Source: Sipunculus nudus
Lineage: Eukaryota; Annelida; Sipuncula; Golfingiida; Sipunculidae
Length of the DNA: 64,000 nucleotides
Direction: 5' to 3'
Assembly: GCA_026874595.1 (NCBI GenBank)
Contig: CM049317.1
Coordinates: 53,401,618-53,465,617 of the forward strand
In this document: positions 1 to 9,124 of the stretch, in pieces
Layout of the letters: each line of letters opens with the position of its first letter
Numbering within the stretch: the stretch's first letter is position 1
The notes under the pieces: generated by a model
The model's database searches: none
Seen by the model: the letters and a program-made list of their open reading frames with translations, nothing else
What the model was told of the DNA's origin: nothing
Program-made: the position numbers and the translations under genes

Positions 1-2
1 AA

Positions 3-1094
3 ACGGACTTCCGTCTTGCCCGCAGTCTGGAGGTCGGCGAGGGCAAATCGTTGTGCTACAGCAGGCCTCTCATATACTTCAATGACCCGGAGGACGGGGG
101 CAACAGGACGGCCAACATGACCGGGATAAAGGACATGGAACCTCTGCGGGGCCAGGCCATGGATGACGGACGGATCGTGATCCCGCCCAAGTACACGGAA
201 TCCTGCCGCTACCCGAACATGTTGCGTTTTTACATCAACGAGGTACCGCTCACGTACAAAAACTACACTCTTATCACCCTGCCGGACGAAAACGGGACAG
301 AAACCGAATTTGCTGTGTTGTCGGACCTGCCTTCTGAAAATTACATCCGTGATATGAATTACGGCTACATAGTGGATGACGTCGATCCCGCCCTGCGGGA
401 CGTCACCGATTTCCTGCCACCGATAGAGGCCGATGTCCCCATCATGGAAAACCCTTACACGGACAAGGAAATCGAAGGCGAGCTCGATCTCATGTCTATG
501 CTGGAAAACGCGAACCAGATGCGCGTTTTCGATCGCCATTTACGTTGGACGATGGCCATGTATCAGGTTTACACCAGCAATGACCCAGACCTGGGGAAAA
601 TCGCTTCCGACATAATCAACGGCATCGGCAGCGCCGTTGGCACAGTATTCAGTGGTGCGTTGGATTTCTTCGGTAAACTCCTTTCTGGGATTTTGGGATT
701 CCTCGGTACACTTGCTGGTAAAGTGATCGCTTTTATACTGGGGATAATGGTGGGTATCGGTGGCGTTTATGCTTTTTTTGTACTCCTAAGACAAATGACA
801 GCCCTGACCGTGCAAGCGGGGCGCGGGGCCTACGTCAAGTACAAAGACAGGAAAAGCGGGGTGCCAACGGTTGTTATCAGAGACCGTCGGTCGTCCACGT
901 CGTCGAGTTCCTCCTCTACGTCGTCGTCGTCTGAGGGAGAAGACGAACCGGCGGGAAAAGGCGAGCAGACCCGTCTGCTGGGGAAAACAGGAAAAGATAA
1001 CATTGTGAACGCTGAAAAGGACATGTGGGGCAAGAAATGGAATAAAAGATCGACAAGACGGGACAAATTGTCCATATGGCCTAGCGTATATTAA
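3..1094 (+). CDS. Glycoprotein B-like membrane fusion protein, C-terminal part (5' end outside window)
   Basis: The frame is open to the left window edge, so this is the last 363 residues of a longer protein. The start of the segment carries CYSRPL followed by a hydrophobic strand (nt 51-80), which recalls the conserved ectodomain stretch of herpesvirus gB. A block near nt 450-550 (YTDKEIEGELDLMS) resembles the gB segment just before the membrane-proximal region. Then come a Gly/Ala/Phe-rich hydrophobic membrane-proximal region (nt 610-715), a transmembrane helix (about 717-790) and a roughly 100-residue cytoplasmic tail with a Ser-rich acidic casein-kinase-like cluster (nt 889-945). gB is the class III fusogen that drives envelope fusion. 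N-glycosylation sequons (NRT, NMT, NYT, NGT) precede the membrane segment, as expected for an ectodomain. The call is from layout and short motifs, so homology is likely but unproven. Confidence 0.6.
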   Translation, partial: TDFRLARSLEVGEGKSLCYSRPLIYFNDPEDGGNRTANMTGIKDMEPLRGQAMDDGRIVIPPKYTESCRYPNMLRFYINEVPLTYKNYTLITLPDENGTETEFAVLSDLPSENYIRDMNYGYIVDDVDPALRDVTDFLPPIEADVPIMENPYTDKEIEGELDLMSMLENANQMRVFDRHLRWTMAMYQVYTSNDPDLGKIASDIINGIGSAVGTVFSGALDFFGKLLSGILGFLGTLAGKVIAFILGIMVGIGGVYAFFVLLRQMTALTVQAGRGAYVKYKDRKSGVPTVVIRDRRSSTSSSSSSTSSSSEGEDEPAGKGEQTRLLGKTGKDNIVNAEKDMWGKKWNKRSTRRDKLSIWPSVY

Positions 1095-1100
1095 AATAAA
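1095..1100 (+). terminator. Poly(A) signal of the gB-like gene
   Basis: AATAAA begins at the base directly after the stop codon. A second AATAAA lies at 1200-1205. Tight packing of stop codon and poly(A) signal is typical of compact nuclear DNA viruses. Confidence 0.6.
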
Positions 1101-1318
1101 AAAACGTATACGTCTTATATAGACCTATGGGTTGTCTTGTATGCAACTGTACAAGTAATGGACCACCCCCCCCCCTCTTTCCACCATTGTATAATGATCA
1201 ATAAAAGTAACAAGAAAACGTGTCAGTTGTTGTCGTTTATTGAAAAGCAAACAAGTGATATACATGTGCCTGAATCCGTATATATCAGAACTGTGAACTA
1301 TAACAAAATGTCGGGTGT

Positions 1319-2035
1319 TCACGGTAAACTTTGCTGACGAACGATATGAAAAATACAGCAACAAACACGCAACACGTCGTTCAGATCAGCTCTCACTGTC
1401 CCTGGTAGACCCAAGTTCATCGATATAGAACCGGCGTCGGGGAAAATGTAACTCGTGACGTCTTCCCACGGGTGACGAGTTATGCTGGCGTTAACAGCGT
1501 TCGACGACGACACTCCGATCACGATATCCGCAGGCAAGGGCCCTGTCAACAGCCCGGCGGGTCCTCCGCGTTGTCCGCGAAATGTTTGTTTCATCCCACG
1601 CACGAAACGGTTCAGCTTCCCTTTTCCCTTCCCGCGTATGAACGAGACGCGCTCGTCTCCAGCCTGCCAAATACAAACTGACGTGGAGTCCGTCTCGACG
1701 TCAACACTGGTGTCTGAAGTGCTGTGCCGTGCGGAATCTGACCCCAACCATCGTTTGAACTGCATGTCGAGATCCGTTGACCGTACAAGAACTCTGTTTC
1801 CTGTGACGTGGAATACGACCGTTTTATCACCACTCGTCGCCAGGTTGAAAAACACGTGAACATCCGAACCGCTGTCGAGGCACCAGTAAAGAAGGATTCC
1901 ATCTGATTCGAGGTGCAGCGTGTTCAACACGTAATCTGTGACACGACTGTTAGAGTTTGTTGTTCCACTTCCGGGAACCGTAGCAGACAGGCGGTTCTTT
2001 CTACCGGTTGTGCGGTGCATAGTTTCAAGAGTCAT
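1319..2035 (-). CDS. Unknown protein, 238 aa, with a basic RGKGKGK segment
   Basis: I do not recognise this protein. The frame extends upstream to 2080 only through a TTG codon, so the first ATG (2035) is taken as the start. The N-terminus is Ser/Thr-rich, the middle has alternating hydrophobic strands, then comes a basic stretch (FIRGKGKGKLNRFVRG) and a C-terminal half with no membrane segment until a short Cys-rich hydrophobic end (VCCCIFHIV). A similar GRGKGK motif occurs in the protein encoded at 15693-16955, though I cannot show that the two are related. The gene is convergent with the gB-like gene and lies immediately downstream of another leftward gene. A TTTTATTT element sits about 44 bases before the ATG. 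Confidence 0.6.
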   Translation of the reverse strand: MTLETMHRTTGRKNRLSATVPGSGTTNSNSRVTDYVLNTLHLESDGILLYWCLDSGSDVHVFFNLATSGDKTVVFHVTGNRVLVRSTDLDMQFKRWLGSDSARHSTSDTSVDVETDSTSVCIWQAGDERVSFIRGKGKGKLNRFVRGMKQTFRGQRGGPAGLLTGPLPADIVIGVSSSNAVNASITRHPWEDVTSYIFPDAGSISMNLGLPGTVRADLNDVLRVCCCIFHIVRQQSLP

Positions 2036-2078
2036 ACTTTTGTTCGGGGGGGGGCACAACAGACGTTGTGACAAACAC

Positions 2079-2087
2079 AAATAAAAG
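2079..2087 (-). promoter_or_regulatory. TATT-like promoter element
   Basis: On the minus strand the sequence is CACCTTTTATTTGTG, 44-52 bases before the ATG at 2035. The same 15-base string recurs at about 3275-3289 before the next leftward gene, so it looks like a shared promoter element and not chance. Confidence 0.4.
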
Positions 2088-2107
2088 GTGTCTACCGTGC
2101 GCGATTT

Positions 2108-3184
2108 CTAGTCCGTGTCACCGCACGTGCATCCCATTTCCTTCATCTTTTTGTAGAAGACGGATTCGGGGTCAGAGCAAACGACAAACACGGTAGGCAC
2201 GCCGCCATGGTGCGATGCCTTGCTTTCATACATTTCGTTGGCTTCAACCATAAACAAAGGCTTGCGCGTCTGAATGTCCATCGCCAGGTTCATCGGGCGT
2301 TCTTGTCCGTCGTCCCGCTTGTTTGTGACGCGGACGGCTTTTGCGCCGTTGTCTTGTGAAGGTTTGCATAAGACACAGTAAGCGGGGTATTCTAAGGGCT
2401 CGTCGTCATCATCAATCGTCGTGTCCGTTACAGGTGCTAGGTCATACAAGCGCACGTCGGTGCACGGTCTCACGGGAGCGCCGTCCCTTTTTACCAAGTC
2501 TTCCAAGTGAACATACCACAGGCGATGGACGGCCCCGGTCACCGGATCCATTTCCTCCATTAGATATCCCTGTGTGGATATCATATTTTCTATGTAGCGG
2601 TTCATTTTAGGATGCTTGCATTGTACCAGCACAGAATGGGGGTGAGGGAACTGGCGGTCCCCCGGTGGCACAGGCTCCAAGGATCCGTGAACAGAACATG
2701 GCCGGTGGCGTTTCGTTGAATGCGTATCAAGAGACGTGACATCCGTAGTGTCTGGAGTTGTGCTGGGATGTTTGTCATACTTCGTCTCAGAGGGCGTTTG
2801 TGGGGTGCTGGCAGTTGTTTGAATGTTCTGATTCGGCTTAGGTTGCGCGACTGAAGAAGATAAACGTAACTTGCTTTTTCCGCGGAGCGTACGGTCAGAA
2901 CGGCATTGTTGGCTCTTTGACTTGGTTGCATGAATCATTTCCTTTTTCTCCATCTTTTTCCTTTTCAGTTGCACCCGTGCGTCTTCCGCACATTCTAACA
3001 TTCCTGCGCCCAACCAGTTTTCTAACGCTTCCTGGTCGATTTTCTGTTCGCGGACTGTCACGCCTGGTAGAGGTGCGGGCCCGTCCTGCGTTTCCTGGCA
3101 TGTGGCTATGGCAGCTATATGGTGAAGAGCGGCCATTGACTCGCGATTGCGGGTATTCTTTGTGGTATGATCTACCGTGTCCAT
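2108..3184 (-). CDS. Unknown protein, 358 aa, basic Ser/Thr-rich middle, acidic C-terminal domain
   Basis: Not recognised. The frame is open to 3262, but the codon there is GTG, and the first ATG is 3184. Residues around 60-190 are a charged, Lys/Arg- then Ser/Thr/Pro-rich low-complexity linker that looks disordered and may carry a nuclear localisation signal. The C-terminal 170 residues look folded, with strands, an acidic DDDDEPLEYP segment, several Cys (CVLCK; GCTCGDTD at the end) and no membrane segment. The layout resembles a virion or regulatory nuclear protein, but nothing visible fixes the role. The true start could lie upstream if a non-ATG codon is used, because the promoter-like element at 3276 lies only about 15 bases before codon 3262. 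Confidence 0.55.
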   Translation of the reverse strand: MDTVDHTTKNTRNRESMAALHHIAAIATCQETQDGPAPLPGVTVREQKIDQEALENWLGAGMLECAEDARVQLKRKKMEKKEMIHATKSKSQQCRSDRTLRGKSKLRLSSSVAQPKPNQNIQTTASTPQTPSETKYDKHPSTTPDTTDVTSLDTHSTKRHRPCSVHGSLEPVPPGDRQFPHPHSVLVQCKHPKMNRYIENMISTQGYLMEEMDPVTGAVHRLWYVHLEDLVKRDGAPVRPCTDVRLYDLAPVTDTTIDDDDEPLEYPAYCVLCKPSQDNGAKAVRVTNKRDDGQERPMNLAMDIQTRKPLFMVEANEMYESKASHHGGVPTVFVVCSDPESVFYKKMKEMGCTCGDTD

Positions 3185-3275
3185 GAGTGCGGATGTATTC
3201 GTGATATGAACAAAATGCACTTTGCTGCCAGGACTGAATTGTACATCGTGTGACGCAACCACGGGTCTCCGTCAC

Positions 3276-3285
3276 AAATAAAAGG
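3276..3285 (-). promoter_or_regulatory. TATT-like promoter element (second copy)
   Basis: Minus strand GACACCTTTTATTTGTGAC, nearly identical to the element at 2079-2087. It lies about 95 bases before the first ATG of the gene ending at 2108. Confidence 0.4.
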
Positions 3286-3298
3286 TGTCGGATGTGGA

Positions 3299-5596
3299 TC
3301 ATGCTGTTCCGCCTGTCAGTTCGGGAAGGCCAAAAACACGCATGTATTCGTGAATGCTGTCATGCAAGTGCATCGCGCAATCACATGCATACCAACAAAG
3401 GCAACCTTGACACAGGTGTTTTTGCGGGATTTTGTTCCGGCAAAGACCCACGACATGCTTCACTCTCTTTTCATGGAGCGACAGCTCTGTTTCGTTTGTG
3501 TTCTCGTTCCAGCTCGATGAGGGTCCGTGGAAGTGTGTGTCTTCGAAATGACGCACGCACGTCGCTCTCTGAAGCGCTTGTGCGTTTTTTGCGTCGCAGG
3601 AACAGCAAACTGCGTTCTCGAAGCCTTCCCCGATGGTGTGGACAAGTTCGTAGCACGTTCTCTCACCATTGCATACCTGCACGACGCACAGCGATGCTTT
3701 CGATACGCAACCTTTTTTCTTCCCGGTGCATCTCGGCGTCCCTACCACGGCGGGAGGGTCCTTCGTAGATCCTGTGACTGTCACTGGACCGAACCGCCCG
3801 GATGTGACGTAAGCCATCGGTACCCCGTGCCTGTCACCGGAACAGAGCATCATGTGGCGTTCGGCGTGCACGTACAGTTCACGCGAAATCCGTTTTGCCA
3901 TCGCAGGCGGAGCAGGGGCTTCGTAAACCCTGTGCCATGACAAGGGCAGGGCTGTGACTGAGAACCCTCCGTAAGGAGTTCCCACCCGCAGGCTCGGTGT
4001 GTGCACGAAGCGGGGTTGACATTTCCCGCCCTTGTTCAGACGATCTACGTCAACGCAAACGCTGCGGGTGAACTCTGTTATGAATGGCTTCCGGACGCAC
4101 TTGGCCTGGCACAGCGAGCACGCAACCTTCAAGAATGTTATGTATTCTAGTCCACCAGCCAACGTATCTGATATCGTGCTGTACATCTGCCAACGGTACC
4201 TTTCCTGTATAAAGGAACGTAACACGAAACCTACAAGGTCTGCTTCTTGTGATTTGTTTTCTACATTGTTTGTTCCGACACTCATGACAGCCGGTCCCCT
4301 TCCGAGTGGTACAAACACGGTGCGTCGCAGCATTTTACTCATGTTCTTAATTTTATGGAGGACAACTGCATCCATGTGACCCGTTCGTTGCTGGGACAGC
4401 GCATGCGGTCGCTTTTCGCTACACGCCGTCTTGCAACGGTTTAGCCAATGTTTCATGATAGGCCCCATACCTGAGAATAGATCAGTCCTCGGGTCTGGAC
4501 CCGCGTTCACAATACAGCCATTTGGTAATGATACGGCTACCGCCCTGGCGGAAGTGGAGCGGCAAAGGTTTACACGGCTGAGGTGTTCAACTGCGTTCAA
4601 CGAGGATACGTGTACCAAACTCGGAGCAACAGGTTCAGAACACGCCCGCTGCCACGTTTCCGAATTGCCCTGGTCGCCGTTGCTTTCATCCGCTGGGGCA
4701 AACGTGGGCTGGGCAGAAGAACAAACCTCACGGAAAAATGAAATCCTGTTGCGTATGACTTCACCCAGGCAAGACGGTGTGGGCATCTCTGCGTGCTCCG
4801 TCACGCCCTGCTCGTCTGCTGCGTCTCCCGAGCCTTCCCCTTTTGTGGTTTGTATCAGGTTTTCGGACAGCGACAGGTACCATTGGCGTGCTGGGGCGGA
4901 TGCGCCGCTTCCGAATTCGTATATACAGTTGATTATGGCCTCCTGTAGCTCTACATCTATTGACAGGCAATCGCTTAAACTTTCATGTAGGAAGACGCGT
5001 CTCAGACGACGCCTGTATTCTCTGGCCCGCGACAGGCAAGCGGCATGTGCGTCATCGTCCACGTCCGTGTCAAAGGGTATAACACTCAGACTGCACGCGC
5101 AGCACAGGTCATAAACCAAAGAAACGTCTTGCGCAAAACCCGATTCTCTCTGTCGATCAGTATCATTGGACCAGTTGTGACAGAACCACTTGTAAAACCG
5201 CAGTCCCAGATTGTAAGTATACAACCATGCAGTTGCATTCGGGCCTCCTGTCTCAAAGAAGGAACACAAGTCCGATAACCGGTCAACACCTTCGGGGTCG
5301 AACAGCAGTGGTTGTGCTACGCATCTTAACAGAAAAACCTCTTCTGTTGACAGATCACACTGCGTAATTTTGAAGGCAGCGAGACCTGAATCTCGGATCG
5401 CATGTTTTACGCTTTGTGTGAGAAATCCGTCCAGACCGGCCTTGTCCGCTGTTTGGTCCTGCGTGAGGAATATCGCCCGGCATAACCCCCGTAGAAATTG
5501 GGTGTGAGCGTGAATGACGGATTCGGTGGTGGTGGTCGAATCACCCCCATCTCGAGGGCGCGTCGCTGATGGCGCGTGATACGATACAGACGACAT
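3299..5596 (-). CDS. Large cysteine-rich C-terminal protein, 765 aa, function not identified
   Basis: ATG start at 5596. The N-terminal half is mostly helical with few charged repeats; the C-terminal 300 residues are rich in Cys and His, with several CxxC pairs (ACSLCQAKC, VCCSCDAK, LCQGCLCWYACDC) that suggest structural zinc sites. No signal peptide or membrane segment is visible. Herpesvirus packaging proteins of the UL28 and UL32 families have comparable length and zinc-binding Cys pairs, so a packaging role is one possibility, but I see no specific family motif. It ends at 3299, close upstream of the 3184 gene, and begins 9 bases after the stop codon of the 1088-residue gene, so the leftward genes from 8.9 to 1.3 kb form one tightly packed run. 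Confidence 0.7.
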   Translation of the reverse strand: MSSVSYHAPSATRPRDGGDSTTTTESVIHAHTQFLRGLCRAIFLTQDQTADKAGLDGFLTQSVKHAIRDSGLAAFKITQCDLSTEEVFLLRCVAQPLLFDPEGVDRLSDLCSFFETGGPNATAWLYTYNLGLRFYKWFCHNWSNDTDRQRESGFAQDVSLVYDLCCACSLSVIPFDTDVDDDAHAACLSRAREYRRRLRRVFLHESLSDCLSIDVELQEAIINCIYEFGSGASAPARQWYLSLSENLIQTTKGEGSGDAADEQGVTEHAEMPTPSCLGEVIRNRISFFREVCSSAQPTFAPADESNGDQGNSETWQRACSEPVAPSLVHVSSLNAVEHLSRVNLCRSTSARAVAVSLPNGCIVNAGPDPRTDLFSGMGPIMKHWLNRCKTACSEKRPHALSQQRTGHMDAVVLHKIKNMSKMLRRTVFVPLGRGPAVMSVGTNNVENKSQEADLVGFVLRSFIQERYRWQMYSTISDTLAGGLEYITFLKVACSLCQAKCVRKPFITEFTRSVCVDVDRLNKGGKCQPRFVHTPSLRVGTPYGGFSVTALPLSWHRVYEAPAPPAMAKRISRELYVHAERHMMLCSGDRHGVPMAYVTSGRFGPVTVTGSTKDPPAVVGTPRCTGKKKGCVSKASLCVVQVCNGERTCYELVHTIGEGFENAVCCSCDAKNAQALQRATCVRHFEDTHFHGPSSSWNENTNETELSLHEKRVKHVVGLCRNKIPQKHLCQGCLCWYACDCAMHLHDSIHEYMRVFGLPELTGGTA

Positions 5597-5605
5597 TCGT
5601 GATTT

Positions 5606-8600
5606 TTAAAACACGTGCGTTTTCATCCAAACGCAAAAGTCATTCCAAACAGGAGAGCTGTGAACATCTGTCACGCTGTCTTGTGCAGTAAACGGCGTGC
5701 CGTGGATGCACGTGTGTATATCCCACAAGGCGGACTGGCTGTTACCACTGGCCACCGCCTTATATTGGGTGATGCTCCTCAGCCATCTTTCGGTCTGTCC
5801 AGTCGATACTGCAGGGCAGGAATCCTTTATGCAACGCTTCAGGTATCCAGATAGGTTTGGACGGGAGGGATCCCACAGGAATAATGGTGCTTTTCTTGTG
5901 ATCATGCAGCGCATGTGTGCCCGCAGCTCATCTGATTCGGATCCTGTGTCAAGCAACCTTTCTGCGATGTGCACGCAGATGTTGTTTATGTTTTGTGCCC
6001 TTCGGCGCAAAAAGTTGACCCGTTTTTGTCTAAGCGTTGGCGCCTCCTTAGCGTCCGTCGGAGGGACAGGTAGCCGACGCAAAAATATGCGGCACATTCC
6101 GCACAGCCGCCCGATGGCTTTCAACAACAGGGTAGTGGCCAAGTAGCTGCCCGCCCGGAAACGGGCGTGCACCACGTTATTTGAACTTGAACCACTCGTA
6201 ACGTGGGCGTGCATGAACCTTTCCACAAAATGCAGCACCCATATTCCCAACGGTTTCAAATGCCGTGCGATCTTTGCCTTCCATTTATCCTCTATGTTCA
6301 AAAGCGACAACCGTTGTGTCCAGAGGTCTGTTTTCCCACAGTCCCACCAGTCGCCCGACACCAAGAGGTCCTGTTCCTTTGCCGTCTTTGGTTTCATCGC
6401 CTGGCTCAGGACGATGTCCTCCATTATCATGTTGACCAACGGGGAAGCCCCTCCTGCTTTTGTTCGATCGCATGCATTACCCATACAGTCGGGTATGCAT
6501 GTCGCTAACAGGTAGATCGCCGTCTTTCCTGAAAGGTGCAGACCCAGCCACCCGGCCATGCGTCGCACTTGTGCCGATGTCTGGATCCGGGCGTGCTCGC
6601 ATCCTTTATCCCACAGCATGTTATCCGTTGTCGGCATATATGACCACAGGGAATCCCGTCGGGACACTGAATCGTCCCACTTCTCCCTGCATTTTTCCAG
6701 CAACAAACGGAACGCTTGTTCTGGTTCTTCTCTGACGCAGGTTCGTTCAGACAGTGGCCATACCGCGCCTACGTAAACATCGCCCTCCTGGATCCTCTTT
6801 CTGCTGTATGGGGTATCATCGGTGGACAGCGACCCATTCTCGAAACAGTCTGCAGCGCTGAACCCCACCACGTCAGCAGCAGCCGTCAACAACACCTTCA
6901 GGGCAATCTTGTCCTCCTTGCACATGTCGCCCATAAGCCGTATGTATACGTGGTGTTGTGGCAGCTCGGGGGACAGCAGGTTAAACAGGACAACGTCTGC
7001 ATCAGGCGGTTCATCCTTTCTCCGCTCCCGCAAACGCATCGATTGCCTCACGTGAGACTTCAAACGTGCGACACCCGTCCCTCTGCATCTCGACACATAG
7101 TTCACACACATGTACACGTACGCTGCCATGACCTTCCCCATTATATCGCACAACCACACAGGGGTCACACTGGTAGCCTCTTTTGGCCTCTCTACAGGCA
7201 AAGCTGTGTCGTCACTTGCAGACGTACTTGTCGACGTTGCCTCACCGGAAAAAGTCTCCTTTGCTGTGGCAGCATGTTGTGATGTGTCTTCGTCCACGTC
7301 GCTGTCGTATTCCTCGAACGTAACGCCGGGTTTACTCTGAACGAATGACGGATGGTCCACCCCATATGCTTTCGTTGTACATTGGCTTTTGCTGTCTGCT
7401 GTAAGTTTCGGGAGCTGTGCCCGAGGGACTGCAACCAACCTGGCGACCCGCTCACAGTTGTACGCAGCAAGCTCCGAGGTGGTCAAACTTAGTTTTTCGG
7501 CTTTGTCAGCCCAGGCTGTGTCCAACCATGAAAGGTGTGGTAACTCTGTTTGTTTCTTCTGTCTACAGGTCGACGCGACCCATTTCTCTGTGCCGTGTAG
7601 GCTCGGTTGTGAACAAATACTTAAATTTCGTTTCTGTCTTTTTTCTAAATGCCGTAGTTGCGTGTCCTCGGATGGTACGCCTGTTTTGGCGGCGTCAGCG
7701 ATCAAGCACAGAAGTTTGTTCATCCACTGGTGGCATTTAGCCCGCACGGTCGCAAATCGCTCCCGTCCCAAGAGGTTGTCCAAGTTGCGTGATGTGTCAA
7801 CGGCGCTTTTGTCCTCCCGATGTTTGTCTGCTGTCCAGACGCATACCCAGGCCGGAGCCAGTTCGAAATTATCCAGTTCGCAGAGGGCGTAAGACGTGGG
7901 TGTTAAGGCCTTCCACAGAACTGGGTGATCCTTCAGACGGTAGCTGTAACAGTCACACGTGTGTAGACTTTCGTCCGACGGGTCGGCAGTATTTTGCCAG
8001 CGTTTGTCAGACGCGTTGCACGATTTATGGTTTTTCCCGTTTTGTGGCAGTAGGTCAGCTAGTAGCAGCCTGTAACGTTTGCCTGAAAGATGAACCGTCT
8101 CGTACGTCAGGACAGCTGCCCCCGCATCCCGCACTAAGTGTTCTTCATTTTCCCGCCATTGGTCACCTGCTTTGTGAAGATCGAGGGCTGTTGAGATATC
8201 CCCATCACCCTGGAATTCAACCGGTAGGGACTCTATGAAAGATGAACGGCAGTTCCCCCATGCACTGTCTGCGTCGCACGGGGCCAGCCCTGACTCTATG
8301 GCATTCGCGTCTTGGTTGAATCGGCGAACTCCCATATCCATGAAACCCGGTTGCATATGTCTTCCTTGAAATGCCCTTGTCAGGCCCTTCCAGTCGGCAT
8401 GCACAGTGTGAAACAAGTAAGGGTCTGGTAACTTGATCAGTTGGCTCAAGTGCGCACCTAGTGACACCGACCCGTTCACCTTTGTGTCATTGGAAATGTA
8501 GCCCCTCCAAAACAAACTTTGGGTATCTGCCCGATACATCAAGAAACCCGTGTACAGGTGTATGATCGCCACTGGAGTCCATGTCGTAGGATCAAACCCG

Positions 8601-8872
8601 AGGATGAACCCATTTTCACAAGGGCTAGTGTCAACAGACGTCCTTTCAACCCAAAGATCCCATGGTTTGCGGCCGCGTTTTTTAAAATTCGTGCCACGCA
8701 CTTGGAGCTTACGCTTCAATGATTCGGAAGGTGCATAGGGCACCAGACCTTCGTTCTTGCATGACACCCTACGGCAAAAGACAAAATGCTGACAATCCAT
8801 CGTTACATTTACTGCGTTCAAATATCCAGGAGCATTTGGACAGATACACTCATACGAACACTTCACGTACAT
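5606..8872 (-). CDS. Very large protein, 1088 aa, function not identified
   Basis: The open frame reaches 8893 through GTG; the first ATG is 8872. The N-terminal 40 residues are Cys-rich (CSYECICPN, CQHFVFCRRVSC). A folded N-terminal domain is followed by an acidic and Ser/Thr-rich linker around residues 530-580 (EEYDSDVDEDTSQ) and a second large, mostly helical domain. No membrane segment or nucleotide-binding motif is visible. The length would fit a helicase-primase subunit or an inner tegument protein of a herpesvirus, but I found no Walker motif and no clear primase Asp pair, so I leave it unassigned. A CTTTATTG element lies about 20 bases upstream of the ATG, which is rather close for a TATA-type box. 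Confidence 0.7.
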   Translation of the reverse strand: MYVKCSYECICPNAPGYLNAVNVTMDCQHFVFCRRVSCKNEGLVPYAPSESLKRKLQVRGTNFKKRGRKPWDLWVERTSVDTSPCENGFILGFDPTTWTPVAIIHLYTGFLMYRADTQSLFWRGYISNDTKVNGSVSLGAHLSQLIKLPDPYLFHTVHADWKGLTRAFQGRHMQPGFMDMGVRRFNQDANAIESGLAPCDADSAWGNCRSSFIESLPVEFQGDGDISTALDLHKAGDQWRENEEHLVRDAGAAVLTYETVHLSGKRYRLLLADLLPQNGKNHKSCNASDKRWQNTADPSDESLHTCDCYSYRLKDHPVLWKALTPTSYALCELDNFELAPAWVCVWTADKHREDKSAVDTSRNLDNLLGRERFATVRAKCHQWMNKLLCLIADAAKTGVPSEDTQLRHLEKRQKRNLSICSQPSLHGTEKWVASTCRQKKQTELPHLSWLDTAWADKAEKLSLTTSELAAYNCERVARLVAVPRAQLPKLTADSKSQCTTKAYGVDHPSFVQSKPGVTFEEYDSDVDEDTSQHAATAKETFSGEATSTSTSASDDTALPVERPKEATSVTPVWLCDIMGKVMAAYVYMCVNYVSRCRGTGVARLKSHVRQSMRLRERRKDEPPDADVVLFNLLSPELPQHHVYIRLMGDMCKEDKIALKVLLTAAADVVGFSAADCFENGSLSTDDTPYSRKRIQEGDVYVGAVWPLSERTCVREEPEQAFRLLLEKCREKWDDSVSRRDSLWSYMPTTDNMLWDKGCEHARIQTSAQVRRMAGWLGLHLSGKTAIYLLATCIPDCMGNACDRTKAGGASPLVNMIMEDIVLSQAMKPKTAKEQDLLVSGDWWDCGKTDLWTQRLSLLNIEDKWKAKIARHLKPLGIWVLHFVERFMHAHVTSGSSSNNVVHARFRAGSYLATTLLLKAIGRLCGMCRIFLRRLPVPPTDAKEAPTLRQKRVNFLRRRAQNINNICVHIAERLLDTGSESDELRAHMRCMITRKAPLFLWDPSRPNLSGYLKRCIKDSCPAVSTGQTERWLRSITQYKAVASGNSQSALWDIHTCIHGTPFTAQDSVTDVHSSPVWNDFCVWMKTHVF

Positions 8873-8892
8873 CACAAATATCAACAAAAACA

Positions 8893-8900
8893 CAATAAAG
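8893..8900 (-). promoter_or_regulatory. CTTTATTG promoter-like element
   Basis: Minus-strand CTTTATTGTG, similar to the elements at 2079 and 3276. It is only about 20 bases before the ATG at 8872, so if it is a promoter box the transcript would start almost at that ATG. This makes it weaker than the others. Confidence 0.25.
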
Positions 8901-9124
8901 ACGGTTATGGATACGACGGTTTATACGATATGTAACAAACATGCAGTAAATACACGCCCGGAGTAACCGGAGCTGTACATAAACCTGTTTTTATTTCATA
9001 TACAGTAATACACAATGTCCACAGGGGCCGTTATACGAACTGATTTAGTATATACGACTGATTATACACATAGTCCGTGGGAAATAAAGTCCGCGCGCCA
9101 GTACAACAACGTGTTAGTCGATAC

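Noticed and set aside
1472-1859. Rightward frames opposite the 238-residue gene
   Set aside because: Overlap a longer leftward gene with promoter-like element; no domain or start context.
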